From contig CM059971.1 in NCBI GenBank assembly GCA_030490835.1, positions 7,320,938-7,384,937 on the forward strand: a stretch of DNA of 64,000 nucleotides, in the 5' to 3' direction. This document shows, piece after piece, positions 9,740-22,296 of this stretch; position 1 is the stretch's first letter, and each line of letters opens with the position of its first letter. The notes below the pieces were generated by a model. It ran no database searches. It was not told the origin of the DNA and saw only the letters and a program-made list of their open reading frames with translations. The position numbers were made by a program, and so were the translations under genes. This stretch comes from Annona cherimola. Its lineage: Eukaryota; Streptophyta; Magnoliopsida; Magnoliales; Annonaceae.

Positions 9740-10640
9740 TTTGAGAAAATTTGACTGACTCCAAAAAGAGTTAAAATTTCATTTGAATTTTGGAATAACT
9801 TGGCCATTATACTCCTTTGAATGATTAAACTTCAAATTTTTAAAGAAAATATTATTATTAAAATTGTATAAAAGGAAATATGATTTCTATAAAGAGATTA
9901 AAATTTTATTTTGAAACATCCTGACAACTTTACTTTTTAAATGATTAAACTCCATATCTTTAAAAATATAATTTTTTTTAATAAAAATTTGAAATTTATG
10001 AAAGGATTTAAAATTTTGCTTGGATTTTGGAGAAATCTGGTGACTCCGCTTTTGAATGGTCAAATCCAGATCGTTAAAAATATGATTTAAAAAGATTTAA
10101 AATATTAATTGAATTTTAGGAAAACGTAGTGACTTTACACCTTGGAACAGTCAAACCACAAATCCTTAGAAAATATTATTTTGTAAAAGGATTAAAATTT
10201 CATAAAAGAATTTAAAATTTTACATGGATTTTTGGAAAAATCTCGCGATTCTATTGGTGACCGGATACTCTAAAATGGTCAAATCCCGTATCCTCTTCAA
10301 AATATGACTTTTTTATAAAAATTTAAAAAAGGATTTAAAATTTCACTTGAATTTTGAAGAAACCTAACAACTCTAAGCCCTCGAATGACCAAACTTCAAA
10401 TCCTTTTAAAATACGATTTTTTATAGAAAAAAAGGTTGAAATTTATTGAAGAATTTAAAATTTGGGGAAGTTGATGCCTTTACATGCTGAAATGGTCGAA
10501 CTTCGGATCCTTTTAAAAGTATAATTTTTATAAAAAGGTTGAAATTTTATAAAGGAATTTAAAATTTTACTTGGATTTTAAGGAAAATATGGTGACTCTG
10601 CGCCCTTGAATGATCAACCCCGAATCCATTTTTATGTGTT
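9740..10640. repeat. Divergent tandem array, about eight units of 90-130 bp
   Basis: A recurring unit reads roughly GGATTTAAAATTTTACTTGGATTTTGG, then GGTGACTC, CTTGAATGGTCAAA and AAATCCTTTTAAAATATGATTTT. Recognisable units begin near 9780, 9907, 10020, 10110, 10222, 10350, 10460 and 10570. All units are strongly diverged and of unequal length, so the array is old. It has no coding potential; stops occur in every frame. Confidence 0.65.
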
Positions 10641-11495
10641 CCTAAAACCCCATTTTAACCTTTATTTTATCTTTATTTCATCTTTATTTCAATTGGCACT
10701 ATATTTTTAAGACATAAAGGAGATGTCGCCTTTGTCTCAACTTCAAAAAAATTCGCTTCGACTTCTACATATTTAAAACAAATGAGGGAGTCAAAATATT
10801 ATAAGAAATTATTAGATTAGAACATGGATACGGGGAGAGTTTCTATCCTGTGACAAAGGTTGAATTTTGTTGCGATATAATTACAAAAGTTGAATTCTAT
10901 CATGATGTATATGATAAAATCGAAAGCTTTAGATGCACTCAAGAAAAAAACTGATCTTGATTATTCAAATAAATAATCATTTGTGATTTATATGTATCAC
11001 AATAACTTTTTAGCAATATGATAAAGAATGTAACATTTCTTGTTTCATCCTCTTTGTTTTAAAATTTTAGCCATACAATAGAAGTCAAAATTTTTATTTG
11101 ATAATAATATTTCTTCTTTCATCCTCTCTATTTTAAGATTTGCTAATGTTATAATTCACTTACAATAAAGATGTGAAGAGTGCTTAATATAAAAGGTTTT
11201 CCGGTGTTAGATATATTGGCAAAGACTTTTATCTTTTTAAAAATAACCACTTTAAATGGACAAAAAGTGTAAGTACAAAAAAAAGTATTATCATTAAATT
11301 GGCATATGACAAAGAATTTCAAGCTTATTCATCCCAACTTTCGATACAAAATTTTCTTTTAAAACCATGTTACGTATTAGATGAATCAATTCATGATATT
11401 TGAACCCATTTTATTTCAAATTGTTATACACTTGTTCCTTACTACTACTTGTTTTGAACTTTAGTTATTTGGTTTATTTTATATCTTGGCATCAA
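10641..11495. other. AT-rich intergenic, nothing recognised
   Basis: No domain-bearing frame and no clear repeat boundaries. Confidence 0.4.
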
Positions 11496-11499
11496 ATAC

Positions 11500-11740
11500 G
11501 TCCATGGATCATGTTGCTGTCGTCCCATTCACAACTTGCATAGAAAATCAATCAACAAGCTGCTAACCCAATAAAATAAATACGTTGTAAACAGATTATG
11601 GCTATCCCTTACAACCCTATCCATTAACTACTGTCAAATGCCTTGTTGCCCACGCTAGAGTGAGGCTCATATGGTTTTATTTTATTATTACTTTTATCGT
11701 CTCCATTTAGGAGCGGAATAATATGCTTGAAGAAATTTTT
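11500..11740. repeat. Fragment of an old local duplication (relatives near 19655 and 37845)
   Basis: The words CAAATGCCTTG, GCCCACGC, GTGAGGCTCAT and then GGAATAATATGCTTGAAG match, in order, CAAATGCCTTGCTGC, CACACGC, GTGAGGCTCACGG near 19672 and GGAATCATGTGCTTGAA near 20188 and 37857. The segment stops at a run of T (11740-11757). Confidence 0.5.
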
Positions 11741-11854
11741 TTTTTTTTTTTTTTTCTGACGAGAGTGCCCGAAGAACATTATTAATTAATACTTGACAGA
11801 GCCATGACACGTGAGGCGTCGTTGCAGAATATCGCTATTAGACGGCATATCGAT

Positions 11855-12785
11855 CTCCTCTAAAAACGATGCGGCTGTGTCATATCGGTATCGGATTGTA
11901 TGGGATCGTATAAGGTGAAATTTTTTTTTACCATAAAAAAATGAAAAAATTTGTAAAAAATCAGAAAATTGAGAAATACAAGAATATATAATCACTTAGC
12001 ATTTTGCCTATATATAAGATGATGTATCGGTCTAATTTCTCTTATAAGTAGTTATCTATGGTAAAACATATAGTATGAATTTTAGAAGAAAAAGAAATCA
12101 TAAAGAAGACACGTAAACTCACAATTCAACATATATGATACATAGAAAAATCAAATATAACTAAAGAAAAAATATAAAATAAATTATAAATTATAAATTA
12201 ATTAATTATAATTCACAAATAAAATATATTTGCATAAATGGTAAATACAAGATAAAAACCCATAAAAAGTTGATAACTTTTTATTTTTAATATGTTCAAA
12301 TTTACTTCTAGATTTTAAAAATTTTTGTAAATAAAAAAACCTCAAATTTTACTTAAATTGCAAGAAAAAAATAATTATTTTACCTTAAACAAATTTGTGT
12401 AACTGATAAAAAAGTTATCTTTTTTGTTTTTTCGGAATAATTTTAAAATTTTATTATATTTTAAGAATTAAGAACATATAATAAAATAAAAATTTATCTA
12501 TTTGCAAGATAAAACAACAAATGTTAGTGTAAAAATGAGAGCAGATGAAGAGAAGAATTTTAGAATAGAAAACATTTGTGAAAGAGTGAAAAAATAGAAT
12601 TTTTTATAATTTTATTTATTTGGCCGATACACCACTTATACGGCCTATATGCCTCCTGTACAGGCCAATATACTCAATTTTTTAAAACCTCATCCGAAAC
12701 ACCCTCGTATCCCGTATTTGACATGTCCGATATGGATACGACATAGCTGATATGCTCCCGTATCGGCCGATATTTGAATATATGC
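11855..12785. repeat. Element with TATCGG/CCGATA-rich ends
   Basis: The left end has TCATATCGGTATCGGATTG. The right end has CCCGTATCGGCCGATATTTG preceded by CCGATACACCACTTATACGG and CGTATCCCGTATTTGACATG. The two ends are roughly inverted; the centre (11920-12600) is very AT-rich and non-coding. It looks like a non-autonomous DNA element, but I could not fix exact ends or a duplication. Confidence 0.4.
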
Positions 12786-12972
12786 GTTTGTGGTAACTAT
12801 GCTGGTGACACAAATTGATTCTCCCCTGGCAAGGATTATATGAAATTTGTCTCCGCGTATGGGATAGTTTTAATTGTATCTTTTAAAAGTGGGGTATTTA
12901 CATGATGCAACATTTCCATTTTTTTGGTTGGTTAGCTTTCCATTTTTTTTTTTTTGATGAAAAGGAATAACC

Positions 12973-15900
12973 CTACCCCGACCCACCCCCATTTGTAAGA
13001 GAGGTCGGGATAGAGTAATCCACTGAAATCATAGCAAGAAAATTATCTGCACAGAGTTTGTCAACAATAACTTGTGGGGGGTTTCCCCACCATGACAAAT
13101 GGTTCCTAGAAGAAACCGAAATCAAATCGGCAATAGCATGAGCCACAGAATTACCCTGTCGCAGCACGTGGTGAACCGAAATGTGATCATTGACACTGAG
13201 CACGGCTCTGATCTCATCGATGATATGACCCGCAGGCGATGCGATGTGGCTTCCATCTGACAGGTAAGTGCAGAGAATAAGCGAGTCCGACTCAATCTGG
13301 ACCTTTCGAAACTTGAGGTGGAGAGCTCACCGAACACCAAATATAAAAGCTTTTGCTTCCAAAAATAGGGTATCCCCACCACCCATCCACTTTCAGCCGT
13401 GGGCCGCAATAAAATATCCACGATCGTCTCGAATCACAGCAACAGCACAGCAGACGTCCCGCCCTGTAGGACATCTAGAGTCCACATTGATCTTAAAAAC
13501 TCCCGCCGGTGGCAAGTTCCACCTGGTAACAAGCTGGATATTCAAAGCAGACACAAAATCAACGAGCCTAACACGCCTCAATTGCTCAATATAGTCCACG
13601 CAATAAGGAAGGAGGTCAGCAAACACAGGATGGACTCCCTCTGCATGAAGCTTGTTCCTCATATACCAAACACGCCAGCAGAAGACAATGAAAAGCGCCA
13701 ACTCATTTCCCCCGCATTTTGAAGCCAGGTGACACATGATATCCTGGACGGAGGATAATAAAAGATTTGCCGGGACAACCTCATTAGCACAACTTGTCAC
13801 TCTATCACATCGCAGGAATAAATGGTGAATATCCTCAGCTTCCCCTGCACAGAAGAGACATTGAAGATTTACTTCTATACCTCGCCTCGAAAGATTACAC
13901 ATAGTCGGGAGAGAATCCCTGAATAGCCGCCACCTAAAGATCATTATCTTACTCGGGAGCCCCGACTTCCAAATAGCCCTATAACAACAAGATGGTGACG
14001 AAACATCCAGCACAGCCGTTAACCGCCTATGAGCCGACCTGACGGAAAACTGACCATTTGCCTCGTGTTTCCAAAAGATGCAGTCCGTCGCAGGATGGCG
14101 GGGAAGGGGGACACGCCTGACAGCATGCCACCCCACCTCTCCAACAGCCGCCAATACCTTGTCTCTATTCCATTCGGAAGACCCTGAAACAATAAAATGA
14201 CTAACCGTAACGTCCTCCAGGATAGATAGGGGAAGGGGCCCCGCCTTGCGAACCCCGCCCTCCAACCAAGCATCTTTGAAGAAACGGGTCCTTCTCCCGT
14301 CGCCAATCCTCCACCTGCAACCAACCTGAAACATGTCACGCGCCTTTAGAATGCCTTTCCAGGTGAAAGAGTCGGACTGCCTTGACAGACATTCCCAAAT
14401 GTCTGAATTTGGGAAGTATTTGGCCTTGAAAATCTTTGAGCAAAAAGAATCTGGATTCGAAGAGAGTCTCCACACTTGTTTAGCTAGAAGGGCATAGTTG
14501 AAGGCGTGGAGGTCCTTAAACCCCATTCCCCCCACACACTTGGCCCTACACATATCGCTCCAGGCAACCCAACACATCTTCTTTTTATCCTCATGATCAC
14601 TCCACCAAAACTTTCTAATCATCCCTTTGATAGCCTGACAAAACGACTTGGGAAGCAAGAAGATACTCATAACGTAGGTTGGAATAGCTTGAGCCACAGC
14701 TTTGATGAGCACCTCTTTCCCACCCCAGGATAAAAGACGGCCCTTCCAGCCTTGAATTTTATTGTAGATGCGATCCCTTATACCCCTGAACAATTTGCTT
14801 TTGGATCTCCCGAGCCACGCCGGGAGACCAAGGTAGTTCTGGACTTCGAGCCCTGAAGACCCCAATTTGCACGCCCACGCCTCGCGTTCCCAACTGTCCG
14901 TGTTTGCACTGAAAAATAGCGCCGTTTTGTCAACATTCACCACTTGGCCCGAGGAATCAGAGTAGATTCTGAGAATATCTAAGAATTTCGTGATATCCAA
15001 ATCATCCGCCCGGAGGAAAATAAGAGCATCGTCTGCAAACAGTAGGTGGGTAATTTGAGGCCCCTTGAAGTTAAGCCTGATTCCATGCAAAGATCCCCCG
15101 GCTACCGCAGAAGATATGAGCACCGATAGACCCTCCACGCAGAGAAGGAATAGGTACGGAGACAAGGGATCCCCCTGCCGCAACCCCCTTTCCGGAAGGA
15201 ATAGTTTGGATTTGAAACCATTCACCTTAACCCGAAAGCTGACAGATGATATGCAACATAACAGCCATCTAATCCAAACCAGGCAAAAATTCATAGCCTC
15301 CATAACCGATTTCAGAAAACTCCATTCTACGCGATCATAAGCCTTGGACATGTCTAACTTGATTGCCAACTCACGTCGTCTACCCCCCTTGTATCGCCTA
15401 AGAGAATGAATTGCCTCATATGCAATCAACATGTTATCAGTGATTAGCCTACCTGGCACAAAAGCGCTTTGTTCCGCCCCGATGACGTCGTTGAGTACAG
15501 CTTTCAGTCTGTTTGCCAAAATCTTAGCCAAAATTTTATAAATCACATTACAGAGGCTAATGGGTCTAAACTGCGACAATTCATGGGCGCCCGCCTTCTT
15601 TGGAATCAGCACAATAGTGGTAGCATTTGACTCCCGAATGTGGCTTACCAATTGATTGTGATCTCTCCCCTCCATGAATGTTTTGCACCAACGGAAAATG
15701 TCCTAGCCGACTATGTGCCAATACCTCTGATAGAAACCAGGAGACATGTCATCCGGCCCAGGAGCCTTGGTTGGACCCATACTCTTAACAGCTTTCTCCA
15801 CCTCGGCCATACACAGAGGTATAATCAACCCCTTTCTTTGATCCTCAGAAAGTTTTCTTTGAATGAGGCTTGGGACCCAGCTCGCAACATGAGGGTTTGA

Positions 15901-17108
15901 GGATGTAAATAATTCTGAGAAATGAGAGACCGACAGATTAAGCATATCTTCTTGGTCCCTAACTTGCTTACCATCCATACCAGTAAGAGACTCGATGAAA
16001 TTTGTACGCCTCCGATTAGAAGCCAACCAATGAAAAAAGCGCGTGTTCCTGTCCCCATCCTTGAGCCAGTGAGTTTTGCACGAATGCTCCATTGCATATC
16101 CTCGTCATCCAGTAAAAGATTTATCTGAAGTTTGGTTTTCTTGATTTTGTCCTCCCGTGCCTCTGAATAAGGTAAATTCACCAACTCTGAAAGCTCCCCC
16201 TGCTTTTTTGCTAGAGCCCGTCTGATATTTCCTTTTTTCATACTATTCCATTTGGAAAGCTCCGCACCACACCTCCTTATTTTTCCATTCACTGATTCCT
16301 GCAAATTTACTTCCCTATAGCCGGAGGACTTCCAGACAGACTCGACGATATTTGTAGCCTCGGAATCACGAGCCCAGAATAGCTCATATCTGAATTCCTT
16401 TGGGGGCCTCCTCCTCCCCTTCGCGGGATCGAGCTGTAACAAAAGCGGCCAATGATCTGACGAGGCAGCTGCGAGGTGGGAAATCCTAGCAAAGGGAAAA
16501 AGATCAGTCCAAGAAGAAGTTGAAAGCCCCCTATCAAGCCGAGCTTCCACCCTCTGAGCACCCCTCATATTATTACACCATGTCATAGGCGGACCGATAA
16601 ATCCAAGATCCTGCAAGTTGCATAAGTCAATAGTGTTTCGGAAAGAATCCATTTGGGATTGACTTCGTGTCCTCACACTGTGATATTTGCTTGGCCCAAT
16701 CACTTCGTTAAAATCACCCATCACAAGCCATGGTGTGTCACTGTTGTTTGCCAGCTGGTTGAGGATATTCCATGAGATATGGCGACAATGAGTTTCGGGG
16801 TGACCATAGAAACCCGTAAACCGCCAGCCCAAAAAATCAGCGTCAATATGATGAGCCGAGAAGCTCCGAACCGACGCCGGGTGGTCTTCATTCCAAAACA
16901 AAGCCAAACCGCCGCTCCTAGCGGCTGCTTCCACCACAAAACAGGAATCAAAATGTATCCTACGTCTAACCCGATCCATTTCCTTCTTATTTGCTTTAGT
17001 TTCACTCAAAAAGACTAACTTGGGAGCTTGTTTTCTAACAAGATAAAAAAGATTGCGAATTGCGCGTGGATTCCCAAGCCCATGGCAATTCCAGACCAAA
17101 ATGGCCAT
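12973..17108 (-). pseudogene. LINE-A ORF2: AP-type endonuclease, reverse transcriptase, RNase H
   Basis: Starts MAILVWNCHGLGNP at 17108. The endonuclease has its key residues: WNC, LSETK, MGDFNE and SSDHWP (D218/H219). The reverse transcriptase shows PISLCNVIYKILAKILANR, QSAFVPGRLITDN, GLRQGDPLSPYLF and the catalytic LLFADDALIF (about 15040). The zinc-finger/thumb region (CLFCAGEAEDIHHLFLRC) is followed by RNase H (FKINVDSR, ESDSL, HHVLRQGNSVAHAIADL) ending near 12973. Lesions: a frameshift near 16080 (between RAKLT and HWLKDGDRN), TAG at 15705-15703, TGA at about 13395-13393, and a second TGA near 13327. Otherwise the frame is open for over 2.2 kb, so decay is recent to moderate. Confidence 0.88.
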
Positions 17109-17109
17109 A

Positions 17110-18882
17110 TTACTGGAGGTGGGCTTTGGGCGTCCCCAAAGCTACCACCTCCCCCACAAGATGCATTCCCATCTCCTTTGCCCATTTGTTCACAGTTACC
17201 AATGTCTCCGGGTCCCCTTCACGGCCTCTTTTTGTCCCATCTTGACCGACCATTGATACAGCCCCAGTCAACTGCATCCTCTCCACCTGTCTATACCTCC
17301 GTTTCCACCTCCCCCTTCCCACCGGGGAATAGCCTTGTTCACTCCCCCTTACAGATGGCCCGCCACTTAACTCCCATAATCTGTCATGAGAGATTGAGGA
17401 ATTCCCTTTAAAACCGCCCCCCTCCGCACGCACCTCCACTTCCACCAAACCCCCATCCCGCACCACATTCTGGATCATGTCAATTCCCACACCGCTCTTG
17501 ATATAACTCCCCCTGGAATGAAAATGACTCCCCTTGGATTGGGACACCAACCCCTTACCCGACCCCGACACCCCCGGTTCAATCTCCCCCTTTACAGCAG
17601 CTGCCCCTCCCTTTCCCATGCTTAGATACCCCTCTTCCCCCTTACCGCTGACCTCCCCAACAATTCCCGCCCTTACCCCACTATGGCGCTGAGATGCCGG
17701 GCCAGCCTCCTCCCCATGCCGCAGATTCCGGGGATTCACTCCCAAAAGAGGAGGCGAGAGGACTGGCGGACTCCCTCACTGCCAGCTATCAGCCACCATG
17801 GCAGAGCCTACCTTCAACGCTGCACATGGCCTGGATAAGCTAGCCGATTGCTCCTCCACCAGAAGTTGCAGACCTGTTGAATCCACACCCACCTGAGGAG
17901 CCGTGAAGACAGAAAGATTGGAAACATTGGCATGATGCTCCCCTTGCTGCCCTCTACCAGATTCCGAATCGAGCACCAACCTCTGCTCTTCACTACACCC
18001 AATGTCCCTCACATTCAGACTCCCATCCATACTCCCAGCCATGGCATTTACCCTATCAGTTGCTGCATTCGAAAATCCCATCCCGTCTTCCTCCTCCACA
18101 CGCTGCCCAAGCTTGCCTAAATACTTAATAGGTGCTGATATGAATTCAGACCTTAGCTCCCCTTTCAGTTTCAACGGTTTGGAACCCACCCTTAGCCAGC
18201 TACCGTAAGGCATATCTGCCTCCACCTGACAACGTTTCTCCAAAGTAACTTCCCTGCAATCCTTGTGTGCATGCCCAATCAAACCACATAAGTAACAGAA
18301 TAAAGGCAGCTTCTCATATTGGAAGCTGATCCACCGTTTTTGCTGATCTCCTATATGAATGAACATCCCCCGACGGAGAGGATTCCTGCAATCCAGCATT
18401 ACTTTAATCTTAACTTCATCTTCTGAACCTTTGATCTCAAGAACATCGTCAAAAGTATGAGCTACGATCTCTCCCAGGCAGTGTTTATCAACCATATATG
18501 GAATGCCTTGTATATGGATCCACATCGGCGTTTTGACGAGCAGGAGGTGTGCATAGTCAGTTTCTTCCCGTAATTCCTCCATTACGATCAGATTACGGTC
18601 AAACAGCCATGGCCTACCATCCATGACCCTGTTTCTATCTTCAATTTCAGAGAAGGATGCCTTCAGAAGATTTTCTCCTACCTCCGTGAAATGAAGATTT
18701 CCTTTCGTTCTCCATATCCTGCGCAACATCCCCTTAAACTGCTCTTTATTGTAGGATTTCGAAGCCCAGAGGGTGCATAACAATGCAGGCTCCGCTCCTG
18801 GAATAACCTTCCTGATCGCGTGGCTACCGATCGACAAAGTCTGGAGTTCAGCTTCCAGCATCTCCTCGGTGCTGATATTCAT
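17110..18882 (-). pseudogene. LINE-A ORF1, DUF4283 and zinc-knuckle protein (one stop)
   Basis: Chosen start MNISTEEML at 18882, because LINE-B begins at the same place (MNQGIGDLL); an upstream in-frame M at 18975 exists. The N-terminal half is a DUF4283-type domain (PWLFDRN, GIPYMVDK, NPLRRGMFIHIG), followed by a CCHC knuckle CYLCGLIGHAHKDC at residues 196-209 with all zinc ligands present. In plant LINEs this protein coats the RNA in the ribonucleoprotein particle. An in-frame TGA at 17778-17776 breaks the frame after ADSWQ, after which the same frame stays open to a TAA at 17112-17110. The ORF2 ATG follows one nucleotide later. The C-terminal part is basic and low in hydrophobic residues. 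Confidence 0.8.
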
Positions 18883-19149
18883 GGCCGCAGTTCGTTCTCC
18901 ACGTTCACAGCGCAGAGGAAGAAAGTCCAGACAGTGACATCTCGATATGACCAGAAACTTATCTTCACCGATCACAACTAGACTTCCGACGAGTCAGAGA
19001 GCAGCTCCGACGTCAATACCCTCACCCGGACCCCGAGCGCGACTAAGATCGCCTATCGGGTCCAAACAGGGGAGAGACTTATGATATTATTAGCTTTCCA
19101 TTTTTTAAGTTTTGAGGAAAAGTTAACTCATAACAAAGTATAGGATGTG

Positions 19150-19470
19150 ATTCAATACACCCGGATGCATTAAAACATAAGTGCATCTATGTGCAAAACT
19201 CATTTTTAAATTTTTTTATAAAACTGTTAACATAGATGAATTTCATGTGTGAGCCAAAATTTACCATTTCTACATAGATATATTTTCTAATTTTTAAAAA
19301 TAAGAATATTTTAATCATTTAAAAAAGACTAAAACCATTTGTTTTTGCACATAAAAAAAATATACAAACCTATATACAATAAACGCAATTAAACTAACAG
19401 TTTTATTACAAAATTTTCAAAATAAAGATTTTTCACCCAGATGCACTTAAGTTTCAATCGACCGGAATCA
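19150..19470. mobile_element. Fold-back element, CCCGGATGCA-armed
   Basis: The left arm has CACCCGGATGCATTAAAAC; the right arm has CACCCAGATGCACTTAAG. Inside them lies the common palindromic core (ATAAAACTGTTAACATAG / TAAACTAACAGTTTTATTAC). The arms differ from those of the other fold-back elements while the core is shared. No coding capacity. Confidence 0.55.
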
Positions 19471-19654
19471 TTTTCCAAAATCAATAATACTTATCAATGG
19501 TGCACTCAAATTTTCATTGGCCTACACTAACATTAACTAAAAATATTATTTACAAACGACTCGCTACTAACCCGTACTCGATCCCAAAATAAACATATTA
19601 AATCTTACCACGCAAGATAAACATATTAAATCATACTGCAGTTATAAAAGGTCC

Positions 19655-20782
19655 AAAATGTCTGCCATTTGCAAATGCCTTGCTGCACACGCCATTGTGA
19701 GGCTCACGGCTCACCCCGCAATATTGAACGATTGGGCATGTGATCATTTGCTCCCGGTCACAACTACGCCAGAAAAACATTTTTTTTAAAATTTTTTTTA
19801 TACAACTGTTAATATAAACGTATTGAAATTTTATCATTTTTAGAAATGTGTATGTACTTATTTGTATTTTTAAACACACGAGTGTTTTAGGTATTTTAAA
19901 TAATTTAAAATGACTAAAATCATCCTCTATTTAAAAATAAAAATAAATATATATTTCCATAAATGATAAAATTTGGTTTGTAAATTAAATACACCTATAT
20001 CAATAATTGTATAAAAAAAATTTTAAAAAAAATAAATAGTTTGCCATTTGCAGCTGGGCCCAAATGATCAGGCGTCAGGCATGTGATCTCTTAATTATTC
20101 ACACAAGGGCTACCACTTTCACTAGTTTTTTTTTTTTTTTTTTTTAATTTTATTTTACTACCCCTTTCCTTGTCTTCATTTGCCAGTGGAATCATGTGCT
20201 TGAAATTCTTGCCTGCCTAGCAAGTAGCATTGTAGCAAGCCCACGCGTGAACCAATGAAATTAAATTTATAATCTACGTGCGGTGAGCAAGTCATCAATC
20301 AACAGTAAATGTAATCAATTGATAATGGAGGGATGTATGGATCAATGGGAATCAAATGCTGAATTTGTATTGATTGTGTATTGATTACAATCAATCCAAT
20401 CAATTGAACTGGATTACAATCTCTCAAATCTCACTATTGACTCTCACTAGTCACTATTCCACTCTCTGTCTGTTCTCTAACTGGCTTTGGACAACAATCT
20501 CAATCGATCGACAAAATCAAAATGAATGGCCTCCTCTTATTTGTAGGCAACAGAAGCCAGGAGGTAAAAACCAAGCAAGTGATCAAACAACGCCATCTGT
20601 CCAGTTCAATTGCCTGGTCCACCGATCATCAGCAACGGTCCGTCAACCCAGCTAAGCATCATCCAGACTACACCTCACACGAGACTTAATAACCGCATGT
20701 GGGATCCCGGAACGAATCCTATCATGTTGCTGGCTTTGAGCATGAGACGAAAGAGGAGATAGCTTTGGAAAACCAAAATACG
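19655..20782. repeat. Local duplication, copy B, left part
   Basis: Matches the 37843-38050 segment (TGGAATCATGTGCTTGAA / CGGAATCATGTGCTTGAAG, TCATCAATCAACAGTAA / TCATCGATCAATAATAA, TAGCTTTGGAAA) and 11630-11740. A fold-back element (19775-20040: ACAACTGTTAATATAAACG to CAATAATTGTATAAAAA) lies inside and interrupts it. No gene is evident. The block continues after the TA-linked cluster at 22297. Confidence 0.5.
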
Positions 20783-22296
20783 GAGAGAACTTTCCTGTGC
20801 AGTTAAACTAGACCATAATTAATAGTGTATTTTGCTCAAAATGAGCCCTATATGTATTTAAATGTATTGATACTTTATACAATCGCTTATTTATATATAA
20901 ATTTTATAGCAAATAGTTTACATGTTGAAAAAACAACTTTAAACATTAAACTATTTTATTAGGTTGAATTTGTACCATTTTTAGATGGAGTCCGTACACA
21001 TACTTAATTGGGATGAAAATTAGTATGATAATAGAATACATCATTCTAAATATAACAAGTGGAGTAGATTATAATTTTATGATCATGTGGAGCCCATTTT
21101 GAGATAACTATACCGTAATTGTAGTGCAGTGAAGCCGCACTTGAATATTTTTCATATATATATATAAGATCCGATCCTGTGCAGTCGGACTCCGCTGTAA
21201 AATGGACCCCCACACATATTAGATTGTAATGACACTTTATACAATCATTTATCCATATATAAATCATACTTTATACGGTTTAGATGTTGAAAAAACTACT
21301 TTAAACTTGATATTTATATTAAATTATTTTATTACGTTGATTTTGCACCATTTTAAGATGGGGACTACACACATGTTGGATTTGGATGAAAATTGACATG
21401 TTAATGAAGTGAATAATTCTAAATACAATAAGTGGGGTGGATTTTCTATTTATGATCAAGTGGAGCCTACAGTGCATGGACTGCACGGTACAGTCGCATG
21501 CGCTGGATTATTTCCCTATATATATATATATATATAAAACCTTTCTAGGGCAGTTAAGCAACACCATAATTAATGGTGCATTTGGCCCAAAATGGGCCCC
21601 ACATGTACTTAAATGTATTAATACTTTATACAATTATTTATTTGTATATAAATTTTATAAAAAATAATTTATATGTTGAAAAAAAACTTTAAAGTTGCTA
21701 TTTGTATTAAATTATTTTGTTATATTAAATTTATACTATTTTCAGATGGATATATATATATATATCTAATTGGGACAAAAATTGATGTGGTAATAAAATA
21801 CATAATTCGAGATACAAGAGGTGGAGTAGATTATAATTTTATGATCATATGGGGCCATTTTGAGATAACTGCACTATAATGGTGGTGTAGTAAAGTTGCA
21901 CTTGAATATTTCTCTTCCCCCCTCTTTATATATATATATATGGAATATGATCCAATGTATGCAACTATACCGTGCAGTCCATGTACCGCGGGCCCCACAT
22001 GATCATGAATTGAAAATCCACCCCACCCATTTATTTAGAATTGTCTACTTTATTACCATACCAATTTTCATCTATATCCAACATGTGTGTGATTCCTATC
22101 TTAAAATAGTGCAAATCAATGTAATAAAATAGTTTAATATAAATATCAAGTTTAAAATAGTATTTTCAACATCTTAACTGTTTAAAATATGATTTTTCTA
22201 TGGATAAATGATTGTATAAAGTTTCATTGTAATCTAATATGTATGGAGCCAATTTTATAGCGGACTGCACGGGAACGGATCCCTATATATAGTGCT
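20783..22296. mobile_element. Cluster of four about 370-bp MITE-like units joined at (TA)n
   Basis: Units lie at about 20783-21166, 21167-21535, 21536-21940 and 21941-22296. Each has a CTGTGCAGT/ACTGCACGG-type arm, GGGCCCCACATG.A-like text, ACTTTATACAATCATTTAT, GTTGAAAAAAC.ACTTTAAAC, TTATTTTATTA, and TGGAGTAGATTATAATTTTATGATCA. The fourth is inverted relative to the second. Units 1-3 each end in (TA)5-10 and the next unit starts directly after it; the cluster ends at CCCTATATATAG. No coding capacity. The TA linkage resembles Micron-type MITEs, but that family name is an analogy. Confidence 0.65.

Larger units (their letters stand above)
12949..19089 (-). mobile_element. LINE-A: near full-length L1-type non-LTR retrotransposon
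   Basis: An insert of about 6.1 kb with ORF1 (nucleic-acid binding) and ORF2 (endonuclease, reverse transcriptase, RNase H) in that order on the minus strand. Its 3' end is ...CATCAAAAAAAA (minus strand, T-run at 12943-12955). TTAGCTTTCCATTTTTT occurs at 12932-12948 and 19090-19106, a 17-bp target duplication that fixes both ends and shows a complete 5' end. Presence of the 5' UTR (about 207 nt) means this was not 5'-truncated, unlike most LINE copies. It is now inactive through one frameshift and several stops. Confidence 0.92.

Noticed and set aside
12973..19018. Plus-strand frames across LINE-A (e.g. 13268-13594, 17028-17411)
   Set aside because: Shadows of the minus-strand LINE ORFs.
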